In this document: piece after piece, positions 31,901-43,360 of the stretch
Layout: every line of letters begins with the position of its first letter
Numbering within the stretch: position 1 is the first letter of the stretch
NCBI GenBank assembly: GCA_941918925.1
Contig: OW799235.1
Location: 43,244,701-43,308,700, forward strand
From: Phyto melanocephala
Taxonomy: Eukaryota; Arthropoda; Insecta; Diptera; Rhinophoridae
Reading direction: 5' to 3'
DNA length: 64,000 nt
The notes under the pieces: generated by a model
Seen by the model: only the letters and a program-made list of their open reading frames with translations
Database searches by the model: none
Told to the model about the DNA's origin: nothing
Program-made: the position numbers and the translations under genes

Positions 31901-32766
31901 CGTGCTTTTTTGAGGAAAGTTTAAAAAAAATACATCAAATTCAGAAAAATTCATGAAATTTTTTTTGAATTAATAGTACGGTCCATATAATTTAATGTTT
32001 GAAGATTATTTCATGCAAATGTTGACAGTGACTGCGCCTCAAATGGTCCATGCGGTTAGTCCAATTTTGGCATACTCTTTCCAACATTTCGGTCGGTATC
32101 TCATGAATAAATGCTTCAATGTTGTCTTCCAATGCGTCAATTGAAGCGGGCATGTGTGTAAAGACACGAGCTTTAACATAGTCCCACAAAAAATAGTCTA
32201 AAGGCGTTAAATCGCACGATCTAGGCGGCCAATTAACCGATCCCGAACGTGAAATAAAATGTTCACTGAACTCGCCTTTCAATAAGTTCATTGTTAAGTG
32301 TGCTGTGTGGAATGTGGCACCGTCTTGTTGAAACCACATGTCATGCATATCAAGCTCTTGCATTTTAGGCAAAAAAAAGTTGGATATCATCTCACGGTAG
32401 CGCTCACCATTCACAGTAGGGTGCCATTCATACTGTTTTAAGCAGTACTGTTTTTTTAATATGTACTGTTATATTCACAATACCTAAAACACTACGAAAA
32501 AGTACTGTTTTTTATATTTGTACAGTTTTTGTACTGTTTTGGATATATGTACATGTATTGAAATTTTTAATTTTTCGAAGAATGAAACAGGAAAAAATTG
32601 TATTGTTAAATGTGTACAAAAAAGGGATAAATATTTTTAATTTATTTTTGAATTAACTTTTTTTGTAAACATAAATTATTTTCTTTTATATAACTAAACC
32701 ACCTCTATTTGTGTTGTATAATTGTTTATTGAATTTTAAAAATTATCAAATGTATTCATTTTAAAA

Positions 32767-33365
32767 ATTCAATTGATTTGTTTCTTCAAATTACAATAAT
32801 ATTCTATTAATACTTTTGGATTACTATATTTAACTTAAAAAATAACAATTGTTATTGACAAATTATCAATTTTTAAGTAGACTTCACTGTTTTGTTCATA
32901 AAAATTGTTATTGTCTTTAAAATAAACTTCAAAAAAATTATTAAAAATAATATTATAGTCGACTTTAACAAGAAATGTTTTCTTTTTGTTAAGCCTAAAT
33001 ATTATTTTCTTAAATATTGTTAAATATTGATTTTAAGTACAATAACAATTGCTATGCATAATAGCTTAACTTGCCTTTAGTTAAAGGTAGGATTTTTTTT
33101 GCTCGATAAATAGCTTTAAATTATTACAACTTCCATTTTTTTATTGGTATTAATTTTAATAATATTTAATGAATAAAAAAATAATAAATTAAGGGTTTAT
33201 AATGTTTATCCTGCCTTTAGCTAACGGCAAGTTGTAATAATGGCCCTAAGTCTACTTAAAAATTGATAATTTGTCAGTTACAATTGATATTTTTTAAGTT
33301 ATATATAGTATTCCAAAAGTATTAATAGAATATTATTGTAATTTGAAGAAACAAATCAATTGAAT
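32767..33365. repeat. Foldback arms of about 118 bp inside X1, with MITE copy b
   Basis: ATTCAATTGATTTGTTTCTT begins the left arm (32767-32885), which is mirrored at 33249-33365. The MITE of family GGGCCA... (33067-33246, left tip lost) lies in the centre. The same arrangement occurs at 40080-40615 in X2, so it predates amplification of X. Confidence 0.8.
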
Positions 33366-33747
33366 TTACATATTATAGATAATTTCAAAATTCAACTCGT
33401 AGTTTTTGAAACTCAATTACCAATTTCGAAATTCTATTTACTATTTTTGAAATTTAATAATTAACTTTTGAAATACATTAGATAATTTTCAAAATTAAGT
33501 TTGAAAATATTGTGCATAGTTCTGAAATACAGTCAAAAATGTTAAAGCATTGGTAATTCGCTTATTCAAACTAATATCAATATTAATATCGAAAAACGAC
33601 GTTTAATTTGTGTTTTTGACCACGTTACTAACTTAAGATACTATTTGTAGTTCGACTCGATCTATATACATATGTATTGCGTTTTGAAACAAATGCAATA
33701 TTTTTGTTACGTTCTCATAGTTTTGTATATGTGTTTTATGTTATTTT

Positions 33748-34516
33748 TATACCCTTCACACAGCGAAAAAGGGTATATATAGGTTTGTCATTCCGTGTGA
33801 AATTTCTACAATTTTCATTTCCGACCCCATAAAGTATATATTTTCTGAAAGCTTATGAATAGGGGAGTCGATTAAGCTCTGTCAGTCTGTCCGTGTGTAT
33901 GTTGAAATCAACTTTTTGAAGCCCCCCGACATAGGTTGGACCCGGGTAAGGTATTAAAATATCAGAAATATTCGGGAGTAGATCGGTCAGATCAGAAACA
34001 TCGGTACATAAAAAACTGAGATATGAGCAAAAACCCACGACCACCTCGATTTTTTTTTCACAAAAACAACATTACAACAACAACATACATACATACATAC
34101 AAACGTGTATACTGGTTAGAGAAAACGTGGCATCGAATCCCAGCTGAGCCAAAATTTTTTTTTTTTAATTTTTAAAAAATTTTTTTTTAATTTTTTTTTT
34201 ATTTAATATATTATTTATATTTTTCTTATTTTTTTTTTTTTTTTTTGTTTTATATATATTATATACATAATAATTTTTTTTTAAAAAGTTTTTTTTTTAA
34301 ACTTTTTTTAAAATTTTTTTTTTTAATTTTTTTTAAAATTTTTTTTGTTTTTTTAACATACATACGTGAATTTATAATTTTACAATGGGACGTTTTTATA
34401 TATGTATGTACGTATTTCATATGGGATGAATGGTGACACAAACCACTGTTATTGCATGACTACACGTTGTGAAGGGTATATAAGATTCGGCACGGCCGAA
34501 TATAGCGCTCTTACTT
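33748..34516 (+). mobile_element. DINE-1-like (Helentron) copy inside X1
   Basis: It runs from TATACCCTTCACACAGCGAA to the TTCGGCACGGCCGAA hairpin and CTTACTTG end. The core TTCCGACCCCATAAAG and GTCTGTCCGTGTG are present. A tRNA-like segment (ACTGGTTAGAG, then GGCATCGAATCCCAGC) lies near 34112-34145, followed by a long A/T tract. Confidence 0.85.
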
Positions 34517-34892
34517 GTTTTACTTATTTTTGAAACATATGTGATGTATTGAGTTAAAAGTTAAGTCACCGTTATGTTCTCATAGTTTTTACATGTTTTT
34601 ATGTTTCTTATTAACTTTTTTTAAATAAAAATGTGATGTATTGAAGTAAAAGTTATGTTATCAATAAATAAAAAAATGTACTGTTTTTTTTGAAAAGTAC
34701 TGTTTTTTCCCCCTCAATGTACTTTATTTTCACTTTTCAAATATGGCAACCCTAATTCACAGTTACGTTACGATTCGCATCATATTTGAAGAAGTACGGT
34801 CCAATGATGCCACCAGCCATAAACCGCACCAAACTGTGATTTTTTCTGGATACATTGGTAGCTCTTGCAATGCTTCTGGCTGACCTACCGTT

Positions 34893-35467
34893 GCCACATG
34901 CAAGTGCAAGTGAAAAAAAACCAATACACTAACACTTTTTTACTAACACAACTACACTTTGACAACCTGCGACTCAGCTTGCGAAGAAATTTTTAAGCAA
35001 GTAAAATTTTTACAGTTACGGCAAGTAAAGTGACAAGCCGAAAAACAGTGTTGTCTAACACTGAGTTTTTTGTTAACTCACTAATATATCATACAGTTGT
35101 GATAAATAATTCAGCTAGTTTTTTTAATAAATATGTATATATGTATATGAAGAATATTAAGAAAAATTATAAATATTCATTTTAAATGTAAGTTTTAATA
35201 TAAATATCAATTTTTAATAAAAAAAATTATTTAAAAAGTTATATGTCTAAAGGTAACATTCAATAGTGGCTATTGACAACACTTAATTACCAATTGAAGC
35301 AGCGCCATTTGTTTTAAATTTGTTTGAAGTTTATTTGTTGACGACATTTTACTGTGCTGTGTAGCCACTCAAAAAATTTTTGTGTTTTTTTTTTGGCATT
35401 TCTCCTGATTTTCGTTAGTAATACGTATACACTACTTGCAAGTAAATACTTGCCTGTGGCAACGTAG
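34893..35467. mobile_element. MITE with CGTTGCCACA ends in mariner transposase
   Basis: CGTTGCCACATGCAAGT is mirrored by ACTTGCCTGTGGCAACG. CTA on the left and TA on the right suggest a TA duplication, but one base is unexplained. Removing it rejoins the mariner coding sequence. AT-rich and non-coding. Confidence 0.75.
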
Positions 35468-35752
35468 GGTGATGTTCACTCCAAAATCGACAATTCTGCT
35501 TAGTGGCGTACCCATTGACCCAAAAATGAGCTTCGTCGCTGAACACAAGAAGCGCGGGATGAAATTTCTTAACAGAACACGCATTTTGATCATAAAATTC
35601 AATAACTTGCAAGCGTTGTTCGTTTGTAAGACGATTTATGGTTAAATTATAGACCAAACTGAAGATGTTTGACAGTGCAATAAAACACGAAACGTGCGTC
35701 AGCTGTTTAAACCAGTGTTTCCAAAAAGATGATAGCTAAAAAAATCACCCTT

Positions 35753-37645
35753 TAGTTAAAGTTTTACGACGATTATCAGTTTTAGGCCTGGAATTGAATT
35801 TGAAAAAGTGTAGTTTTGCCTATGATACTGTAGATTATTTAGGACGCACGATCAATGAGAACGGAATACGACCTAACAATTAACATTTACAACCTCTGTC
35901 CCAATATGCCCGAAAAACTTTAAACAATTGCAGTCGTGTCTTGGTTTATTTTCATACTTTCGGAAATTCATAAAGGATTACGCGAGGATCGAACACTCAC
36001 TCCAACGTTTGCTTAGGGATGGGAACAATTTTAATTTTGATGTATATTGTAGGCAATCATTTTACGAACTAAGGGAAAAATTTACGAATCCTGCAGTTTT
36101 AGCTCTATATAGCCCTCGGAATGAAACTGAATTGCATACAGATGCAAACAAATTGGGATTTTGAGCTGTATTGATGCAAAGACAAGGGGAAGAAAAATTT
36201 CATCCAGTTTTTTTCTTTTCTAAGGCTATTACGGCAGCAGAGTCTCGAATGCATAGTTTTGAGCTCGAAACCTTAAATATCATCCATGCCCTGAGCCGTT
36301 TCGATATTTATTTGAGAGGCATCCCTTTTAAAATTACCACCGACTGCAATGCTCTCGCACTTACTTTGAACAAAAAAGACATTAGCCCAAAAATTGCCAG
36401 ATGGACTCTGCAGATGGAACATTATGACTACAAGATTTTACATCGGGGCGGTGTGACAATGGGACATGCGGGTACTGTGGCGATTTTTCAAATAGGATCT
36501 GTCTAGGGTTAGGTAGAACGGACTCTGTATTTAATGTTAGAACCAATCCTCCAAAACCCGCTGATCCACCACCATACGATAATATATATCATACTTCTGA
36601 TATGGTCAATAATGACATCACCGATGTTAGAACAGATGAAAGGGAAGACGTGGCCAATGATTTCTCTGGGGAATATGAAGACTTTAATATACCGAATGTA
36701 TTATAGTGTAGGATCATCAATGCATACGACAAAGGGGACCTTGATTTTATAATTCAAGTCACTCTAAATAGGGATAAGGGGATTATAGATCTGAGATCAC
36801 GTTTGGAAAGGGAAGAAGTAGATAATTTCAAGCTAGTAGATGGTATAGTATTCCGAGGGAGTGATGGAGGTGATTTATTATTATATGTCCCTTGCGAGTT
36901 GGAGGAAAATGTTATTAGATTAGTTCATGAAAAAATTTGCCACATGGGCATTGAGAAGACATATGAGCAGGTCAGAAAAAATTACTGGTTTGGAAATATG
37001 AAAAGGAAAATTAAGGATTTTATAACAAATTGTCTCCGGTGTATTATGTGTTCGTCTCCAGTGAGAGTAAATGAACAGAATTTGTACAGCATCCCAAAGA
37101 ATCCTGTAAAATTTTATACGATACACATTGACCACTTTGGTCCACTTCCGTCAATAAATTCTCAACGAAAACACATTCTAGTTGTAATCGACGCTTTTAC
37201 AAAATTTGTTAAACTATTTGCGTTAAAGTCAACAAGCACGAAGGAAGTTATTGCTTGCCTGGACAAATATGTTTTAAATTACTCGAGACCAAGACGAATT
37301 ATTAGTGATAAAGGTACATGCTTTACTTCTTCCGAATTTAGTTCATTTCTTCTGGCAAATAATGTGGATCATGTTCGAATTGCAATAGCATCTGCATAGG
37401 CAAATGGACAAGTTGAAAGGATAAACAGAGTACTCAAGGTGATGTTAAGTAAAATAACCAGCCCTTTGAATCACGCTAATTGGTCGCAAATGCTAACCAA
37501 AGTAGATTTTGCTATGAACAATACAATTCATTGTTCAGCAAGACAAACTCTCAGCAGATTGTTATTTGGTATTGAGCAGCGTGGTACGATCGTTGATTTT
37601 CTGACAGAGTATTTGCTGGAAAAGAATTCGAGTCGGCATGAACGT
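35753..37645 (+). pseudogene. pol: Element E pol, part 2: RT end, RNase H, integrase
   Basis: RT resumes at GLELNLKKCSF and the connection domain (LGLFSYFRKFIKDYARIE) follows. RNase H includes ETELHTDANKLGF then a stop, the SFELETLNIIHAL block and TDCNALALTL. The integrase has VHEKICHMG...CLRCIMC (HHCC finger), IDHFGPLPS, ISDKGTCFTSS and, after an in-frame stop at about 37397, ANGQVERINRVL with the catalytic Glu. The frame stays open to the LTR insertion at 37645 (HERD). Confidence 0.88.
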
Positions 37646-37649
37646 GACT

Positions 37650-39664
37650 TGTTACAACACGTTTTGGCCCAGTGAGGTTTCCGCCTAGCTTGTTCGTGGC
37701 GATAGCTCAGGCAGGTTCCAACCCTCTCACTGGCCACGAATCCGCTCATAAAACAAACTGAAAAAAAACACAACAAAAACTACTACAGATACTACTAAAC
37801 AAACTCCACCACACGAAGAATTTACGAGAGTCAGGTGTTTACTCCCGTTTTGCCCACCCAACCATGTCGAAGCAGCATCCGCTGTAAAATCTCTCTGCGA
37901 CCCAAAAATCTACATGACCTCATCTTTACCACTTACTCTTTCATCATTCCACAATTCAATAACTACCAAAAATTCATGTTAAATATACGTAATTACAAAA
38001 TTTATTAAAAATAAAAGAAAACATTTAATAATTAATAATGAAAATAATAATCAAAAATAAAAACAATAATATTGAAAAAAATTAATTTTAATATAACAAT
38101 AATAATACTAAAATAATAAAAAAAAAAGCAATTTAAGCTATAATAGTAGTAAAAAAATTTACAAATATATAAAGATAACACAACAATTTACATACAGATA
38201 TACAAAATTTACAAACATTTCCTAATTTTAATTCAAATTTAGCCGCTCTGTTTTTCTTTTCTAGTGCCCAAGTATTTCTTTATCTTTCTACATTAATTTT
38301 CATTTAAAGAATTTCAAAAATTTCCCTACAATTTAAGGAGCTCTCTAAATTGGGTCAAGTGTTATGGCTGCCACTGTACAGACCTATCATTTATTTCTAC
38401 GTGTCAACTTGTGCCCTAGATAAGTTTAAAATTTATATTCTTTAACTTTTCACATTTTAATTCTTTTTATCTTTACTTTTTCAGATTGCCGGCTACCGAG
38501 GGTCAGATTTAACTAAACAAAACAAAACTAAGAAACACACACACAATCACTAACACTGAACATTGCACTTATAATTTGTTTTTCACACTGGGCACAACTA
38601 CACTTGACACTAATTTATCTTTTAAAAATGTTTTTTCATATATAAAAATATTACAATTTACAAAAAATATTTAAAAAAAATTCTATTAAATTGAATCGGC
38701 TAATAAATTAATTAATAATATTCTTCTGCTTCATTTTAACGGCTATATCCTACGATCTTTTTTCGTGCCCTTGCCAAGAGGTTAAGGGATGTAACACTAT
38801 TGCCTTTCTTCCATTCTCAATACGTTTTTCCTGGTTTTAGCTCGGCCACATTTGGGGACACCATAAAATATATTTCTAATATATATAAATAATTAGATTA
38901 CCTGGCTACTCTCATCCGTGCGGTTTTGGATCGGTCTCAAGACTTAACCCATTTAGACGTAAAATATAGCCAGCTATAAAACAACAATTACACATTTTAT
39001 TAACAAAAAACAACTACACACGCAATCACTATTTTTTCTATTGCTAAAAAATTTAATATTGAATTTATTTAAATTCCAAAATTAACATAAATTGTTAATT
39101 AAATAATTAAAACAAAAAAAACTAAAACTCTTTAAAATTATTTTTAATTTCCCGCTCGGAACGAACATTTACTACACTTTTTTACAGGTGTCTTGTCAAT
39201 ATTTTCTGTATCTAAATTCTAGTTCTGTTAAGGTAATACCATATCCTGGAAGAATCCTGTTTAATTTTTTCCTATATATTATTTTACATATGTAAAAAAA
39301 ATTATCATCTACCCTATATTTTTCTCTTTCCTTTATTTCGTCCTATTACATATTTGTATTTTCATTCATAAATAGTAATTTATAATGGAAATACAACACT
39401 GACTTAACCAACTAAACACACCCAACTTTTTGTACATTTAGTACAAAACACACATACATACATTCAAGATGTCAAATAAACACTTATAGAAAAGGTAATC
39501 AAAACAAAACAAAGTATGTATTCACAATTACAAATTATTTAGCTATTTTAATTTTATTTACAGGAAAATGGGCAGTTCGGACAACAAATTAAAAAAGAGA
39601 AGAAAAAGACACGTAAGTATATATAAAATGAACAATGTTTTGATGCTGTATATAAAAAACAACA
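37650..39664. mobile_element. Solo-LTR-like insertion, 2,015 bp, 4-bp duplication
   Basis: It starts TGTTACAACACG and ends AAAAAACAACA (TG...CA). GACT flanks both sides (37646-37649, 39665-39668). Deleting it with one GACT rejoins pol in frame (HERD to LEQIR). It has no coding capacity and no internal direct repeats that I can see, so a very long solo LTR is the best reading. Near 39563-39612 a small segment with an ATG frame lies between TTTACAG and GTAAGT, resembling a leader exon. Confidence 0.7.
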
Positions 39665-39668
39665 GACT

Positions 39669-39855
39669 TAGAGCAAATTCGAACCGACGCGTCGGGGGCT
39701 ATTTTAAGGTCGCAAGAGAGGAATCTTAAATATTTTTTACATAGAAGCAAACCCGCACAATCTTATAGTAAAGGTGATTCTGTTGTTATTCGTTATACTG
39801 TTGGAAAGAGTAAGAAACTGAACGAGATCTTCCGAGGTCCTTATGTAGTGCACAA
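39669..39855 (+). pseudogene. pol: Element E pol, part 3: C-terminal GPY module
   Basis: LEQIRTDASGAILRSQERNL continues the integrase tail, followed by YSKGDSVVIRYTVGKSKKL and FRGPYVVHKVL. The frame then ends. No 3' LTR is recognisable before X2 begins near 39985. Confidence 0.85.
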
Positions 39856-40386
39856 AGTTTTGTGCATATACATATTATCCTAAAGAAGCTACCCATTGTT
39901 TGGTAGCGAAATATTGGTTAATAATAAATAATTTTTAATAAAAAGCACATAAAAGTTGATCCAAAGCTTGGAAAAAATCATATATAATAAATTATTTTCT
40001 TTTATATAACTATACCACCTCTATTTGTGTTGTATAATTATTTATTGAATTTTAAAAATTATCAAATGTATTCATTTTAAAAATTCAATGGATTTTTTTT
40101 AGAATTTTTTTAACAATATTTAATTAATACTTTTGGATTACTATATGTAACTTAAAAAATATCAATTGTAATTGACAAATGATAAATTTTTAAGTAGACT
40201 TTACTTTATTGTTCATAAAAATTGTTATTGTCTTTAAAATAAACTTCAAAACAATTATTTAAAATAATATTAAAGTCGACTTTAACAAGAAATGTTTTCT
40301 TTTTGTTGAGCCTAAATATTATTTTCTTAAATATTGTTAAATATTGATTTTAAGTACAATAAAAATTTCTATGCATAATAGATTAA

Positions 40387-40509
40387 GTGCCATTATTACA
40401 ACTTGCCTTTAGTTAAAAGTAGAATTTTTTTTGCTCGATAAATAGCTTTGCATTATTACAACTTCCATTTTTCCTGCCTTTAGCTAACGGCAAGATGTAA
40501 TAATGGCCC
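40387..40509. mobile_element. Harbinger-type MITE copy c (123 bp) in X2
   Basis: GTGCCATTATTACAACTTGC at the left and its mirror at 40480-40509 are flanked by TAA on both sides. It is internally deleted compared with copy a and sits at the same place as copy b in X1. Confidence 0.85.
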
Positions 40510-40936
40510 TAAGTCTACTTAAAAATTGATAATTTGCAATTACAATTGATATTTTTTAAGTTATAAATAGTATTCCAAAAGTATTATTGTAATTTGAAGA
40601 AACAAATCAATTGAATTTACATATTCAGGTATGTTCTGGATTCTACTTTGAAGTAAAAGTAGTTTGTAATCACTTCAAATTGAACTGTATTTAGTTGTTC
40701 TGTATTCTACTTTTTACGTTTTATTTCTGTTTTGTTTTCGAACATTAATTCGTAGTGAATTGCCATGTTCTACAAACTACTTTAACGTTAAAAGTAGTAG
40801 TTTTAAAATACTTTTAAATTTTAATGTGAAATTAAAAACTTTTGCTGAAATATGTAAGTATAATTACAATTAAAATGAAATAAAAGCCTTAGATTAAAAT
40901 ATTTTTGCTTAAATTAAAATTTTACATGAAATATAG

Positions 40937-41736
40937 GATTCAATATTTTTGCGCTTCTTGCAAAACAATCCAGAACTAGCAAAAGGATTTACAAAAGGAG
41001 ACCGTATAAAATCAAAAGAATTGTGGAAAGAACTTACCGTCGAACTAAACAGTAATGGTCCTCCAAAAAAGGATACATATGGTTGAAAAAAGGCAAGTTA
41101 CATTTTTTAAATAAATCTACTTTTTAGTGACTGACAAATTTTTAACATGTTTGGATGGATTGGAAGGCATTAGTGAGACGAAAAATTGCGCATAATAGTT
41201 TGGAGGCAAGAGCGACTGGTGGAGGACCATTCAACAAATTTGTTCTTACAAAAATGGAAGAAGCTGTTGGTCAATTGTGTGGGATTTTCACCGTAATTGA
41301 AGGTGTTGAAAACGCACTGGATTTTGGTGATGCACACATTGAAGATGAAATCAGCGATTTCTTGGATGACAATGTTGCTTCCACCAGTAAAGCTGCTACG
41401 CCAACTCCAAAACGTCAGAGAGACACCAATTGGAATGATACGATGAAAGAGTATATGAAATCCCAGACCGATGCGATGGTGTCAATTGCGCAACAGCTCA
41501 AAGAAATTTATCAAAATAAGGAGCATATAAAGTGCACAAAAGAGTTAAAACGAGAGCTTAAGGACACTAAATATGAACTGAAGGCAATAAGAAAAAGCAT
41601 TGAAAATCATTTAAAAGAAAAGAAGAAACATTATTTTCGTATGGAGCAGCTAAGAGAGGAAGAGATTAAAATAAAAAGAAGGAAATTGGAGCTCGAGGAA
41701 TTGAAAATTAATTACCAAAATGATGATGATATGTGA
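40937..41736 (+). pseudogene. Element F Myb/SANT-like DNA-binding protein
   Basis: 40950-41095 encodes FLQNNPELAKGFTKGDRIKS...ELWKELTVELNSNGPPKKD, a Myb/SANT-like N-terminus. TGA replaces the expected Trp codon at about 41086. The frame from 41155 (WMDWKALVRRKIAHNSLEARATGGGPFNK) continues the domain after a gap that may be a short intron with GC-type donor (AAG|GCAAGT, 41092). The rest is acidic, then a Lys/Glu-rich coiled coil (about 41540-41730). In this superfamily the second protein helps bring the transposase to DNA and into the nucleus. A stop codon and an unclear acceptor suggest inactivity. Confidence 0.75.
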
Positions 41737-41842
41737 TTTATAATTGTGTGCCTTATCTTAATTCAATTGAAGCGGTTCCTTTATTGTTTTTTTATATTAT
41801 AATTAATTTCCAGTGATCTCACAATAATTCTAGTTTAAGTAT

Positions 41843-42007
41843 TGTGGGATTGTAGTGGCAACGACAAACAACTAACTGGCAACCCAGTTAGTCTGGCATC
41901 AGCTAGAAATGAGGTAGTATAGTGAATGACGCGAACGAGTTAAGACGAGTTGACAAAAAAATAATTACTTTAATAAATAATTTCTTCAAAAATAAAGAAA
42001 TCCTATA
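41843..42007 (+). mobile_element. Element G 5' LTR (165 bp)
   Basis: It starts TGTGGGATTGTAGTGGCAAC and ends AAAGAAATCCTATA. It differs from the 3' LTR at only a few positions (AGTCTGG against AGTATGG; GAGGTAGTA against GAGGCAATA). ATTTGGGGGCTCAACCTGGA follows as the likely primer-binding site (42008-42028). Confidence 0.9.
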
Positions 42008-42086
42008 ATTTGGGGGCTCAACCTGGATTTAAAGTGAAATTGAAAATCTAGTGCATTAGTTTAGTGGTGCGTTTTTTGCGAGGAAT

Positions 42087-42430
42087 AAACACAAAACGAC
42101 GCGAGTGCTTTATACATACTTGAAACTACGACGTATATATTTTGTATATAAACACAAAACGACGCGAGTGCTTTATACATACTCGAAACTACGACGCATA
42201 TATTTTGTATAGAAACACAAAACGACGCGAGTGCTTTATACATACTTGAAACTATGACGTATATATTTTGTATATAAACACAAAACGACGCGAGTGCTTT
42301 ATACATACTCGAAACTACGACGCATATATTTTGTATATAAACACAAAACGACGCGAGTGCTTTATACATACTTGAAACTACGACGTATATATTTTGTATA
42401 TAAACACAAAACGACGCGAGTGCTTTATAC
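42087..42430 (+). repeat. 63-bp tandem repeats in element G leader
   Basis: Units begin AAACACAAAACGACGCGAG at 42087, 42150, 42213, 42276, 42339 and 42402. Odd units carry ACTTGAAAC...GACGTAT and even units ACTCGAAAC...GACGCAT, so the true period is a 126-bp dimer. The sixth unit is cut by P1 after TTTATAC, resumes at 48518, and is cut again by P2. A minus-strand frame through the array exists only because 63 is a multiple of three. Confidence 0.92.
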
Positions 42431-42671
42431 CAAAGAATATAAATCATATAGAATGCGCATCACGTACAAAATAAAATTTCTTATGGCGGGTTCTAACATT
42501 GGAACCCGCTCTCTTCATTACGAATGGCTCTCATATAGTTTCGCTCACAATATTTTGTCAAGGTAATTTGTTGTTGGTTTCTTTATTCATATTTATTTAC
42601 CATGCACTCGTTTAACTTCATGCGTTAGACCAGGAAGCAAAGAAACAAAATACGAACACGTGTTTGTCTGC

Positions 42672-43035
42672 TGTTTATGCATGTATGTATGTATGTATGT
42701 ATGGATGGGTTAATGTTCTTTAAATAAAGAAATGAGAAAATATAAATTTACATTTATAAAAAGGTCAAATAAATTCAAACAAATGTGAACAAACATTATA
42801 TTGAAAACAAATACGCTCGACTGTTTTACAGTAGCAAAATCATATATATATTGTTGTTGTACGAATGAGATTGCATCAATTGTGATCGAATTTTATTTGC
42901 CTTTCTTAGCGAAATTTTAGTGTACGTGTACATTTTGATTGATTTGAGATAATTTTAATGCAATAAAATTTTTTATAGGTGAAAATGTTTTTTTCAAGCA
43001 TTTGATTTTCACTTGAGGTATTTTAAATAAATAAA
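42672..43035 (+). repeat. Left subterminal inverted repeat of P1 (about 362 bp)
   Basis: It runs from TGTTTATGCATGTATG to CACTTGAGGTATTTTAAATA and is mirrored at 47197-47558 with only scattered differences. It includes a block with GTACGAATGAGATTGCATCA and a microsatellite. Such long internal repeats are not part of canonical P elements. Confidence 0.85.
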
Positions 43036-43360
43036 ACTTTATATAAAAAATGCGAATAAAACTAGAGTTGAGAATTATCTATTATTTTTTTGAACAAACA
43101 GAATGTTGAAAAGTTTATTCATTTCAAAATAAATTAAACAATAATATTGAAAAATGAATAAGTTGTTTTTTTTATAAAACAATTAAAATAAAAACAAACT
43201 CTGTATGTATTTTTGTTAAGAATAAATAATTTTTGATATATTTTTCCCACTTCATTAATTTCTGCCATCAAAAAGTGTTCAATAAAAATGTAAACCACCC
43301 TTGTAAAATTAACAAAGTTATAATACTTTAATAAATTACATCATTCGTTTGCTAATTTTT
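43036..43360. other. P1 spacer between the left arm and the transposase
   Basis: AT-rich and non-coding. It is probably the transposase 3' UTR. Confidence 0.5.

Larger units (their letters stand above)
32417..34754. mobile_element. X1: hAT-type non-autonomous composite element, 2,338 bp
   Basis: It starts TAGGGTGCCAT and ends ATGGCAACCCTA. The 8-bp ATTCACAG flanks both sides (32409-32416, 34755-34762). Duplication length and end sequence fit hAT. It contains a foldback (32767-33365), a Harbinger MITE at its centre and a DINE-like copy. It has no transposase. A second copy, X2, spans 39985-63701 with large insertions. Confidence 0.85.
31992..35645 (-). pseudogene. Mariner-type transposase, three pieces
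   Basis: The N-terminal piece (35645-35468) has RLTNEQRLQVIEFYDQNACSV joined directly to FSDEAHFWVNGYATKQNCRFW (first catalytic Asp), so most of the DNA-binding region is deleted. The middle piece (34892-34763) gives FMAGGIIGPYFF and the following residues. The C-terminal piece (32416-31992) has MWFQQDGAT (second Asp), NWPPRSCDLTPLDYFLWDYV (third Asp) and a C-terminus ending HEIIFKH. X1 and a MITE separate the pieces. The family uses a DDD/E triad to cut and paste at TA. This copy is non-functional. Confidence 0.88.
31900..35752 (-). mobile_element. Mariner-family element, minus strand, split by X1 and a MITE
   Basis: The left end (near GTGCTTTTTTGAGGAAAG) and right end (AAAGGGTGATTTTTTTAGC on the minus strand) are similar but poorly matched, so the boundaries are uncertain by about 20 bp. 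The transposase pieces, in minus order, are 35645-35468, 34892-34763 and 32416-31992. The gypsy pol of E resumes on the right at LRRLSVLGLELNLKKC. Confidence 0.8.
28640..39870 (+). mobile_element. Decayed Ty3/gypsy element E, plus strand
   Basis: It comprises a primer-site-like sequence at about 28650, broken gag (28693-30600), broken pol (about 30730-39850) and the GPY end. It is interrupted by a solo LTR (29593), a mariner (31900-35752) and a 2-kb solo-LTR-like insertion (37650-39664). In each case the pol or gag frame resumes across the insertion. LTRs are not recognised with confidence, and the 3' end is fused to X2 at about 39985. Confidence 0.85.

Noticed and set aside
34110..34150. tRNA gene at the ACTGGTTAGAG...GGCATCGAATCCCAGC segment
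   Set aside because: The boxes are too close together, no acceptor stem or anticodon arm can be drawn, and the segment recurs within the DINE-like family.
42061..42447. Minus-strand frame of 128 codons with 21-residue repeats
   Set aside because: It arises because the 63-bp leader repeat is a multiple of three and happens to lack stops. It runs into the P1 end and has no independent support.
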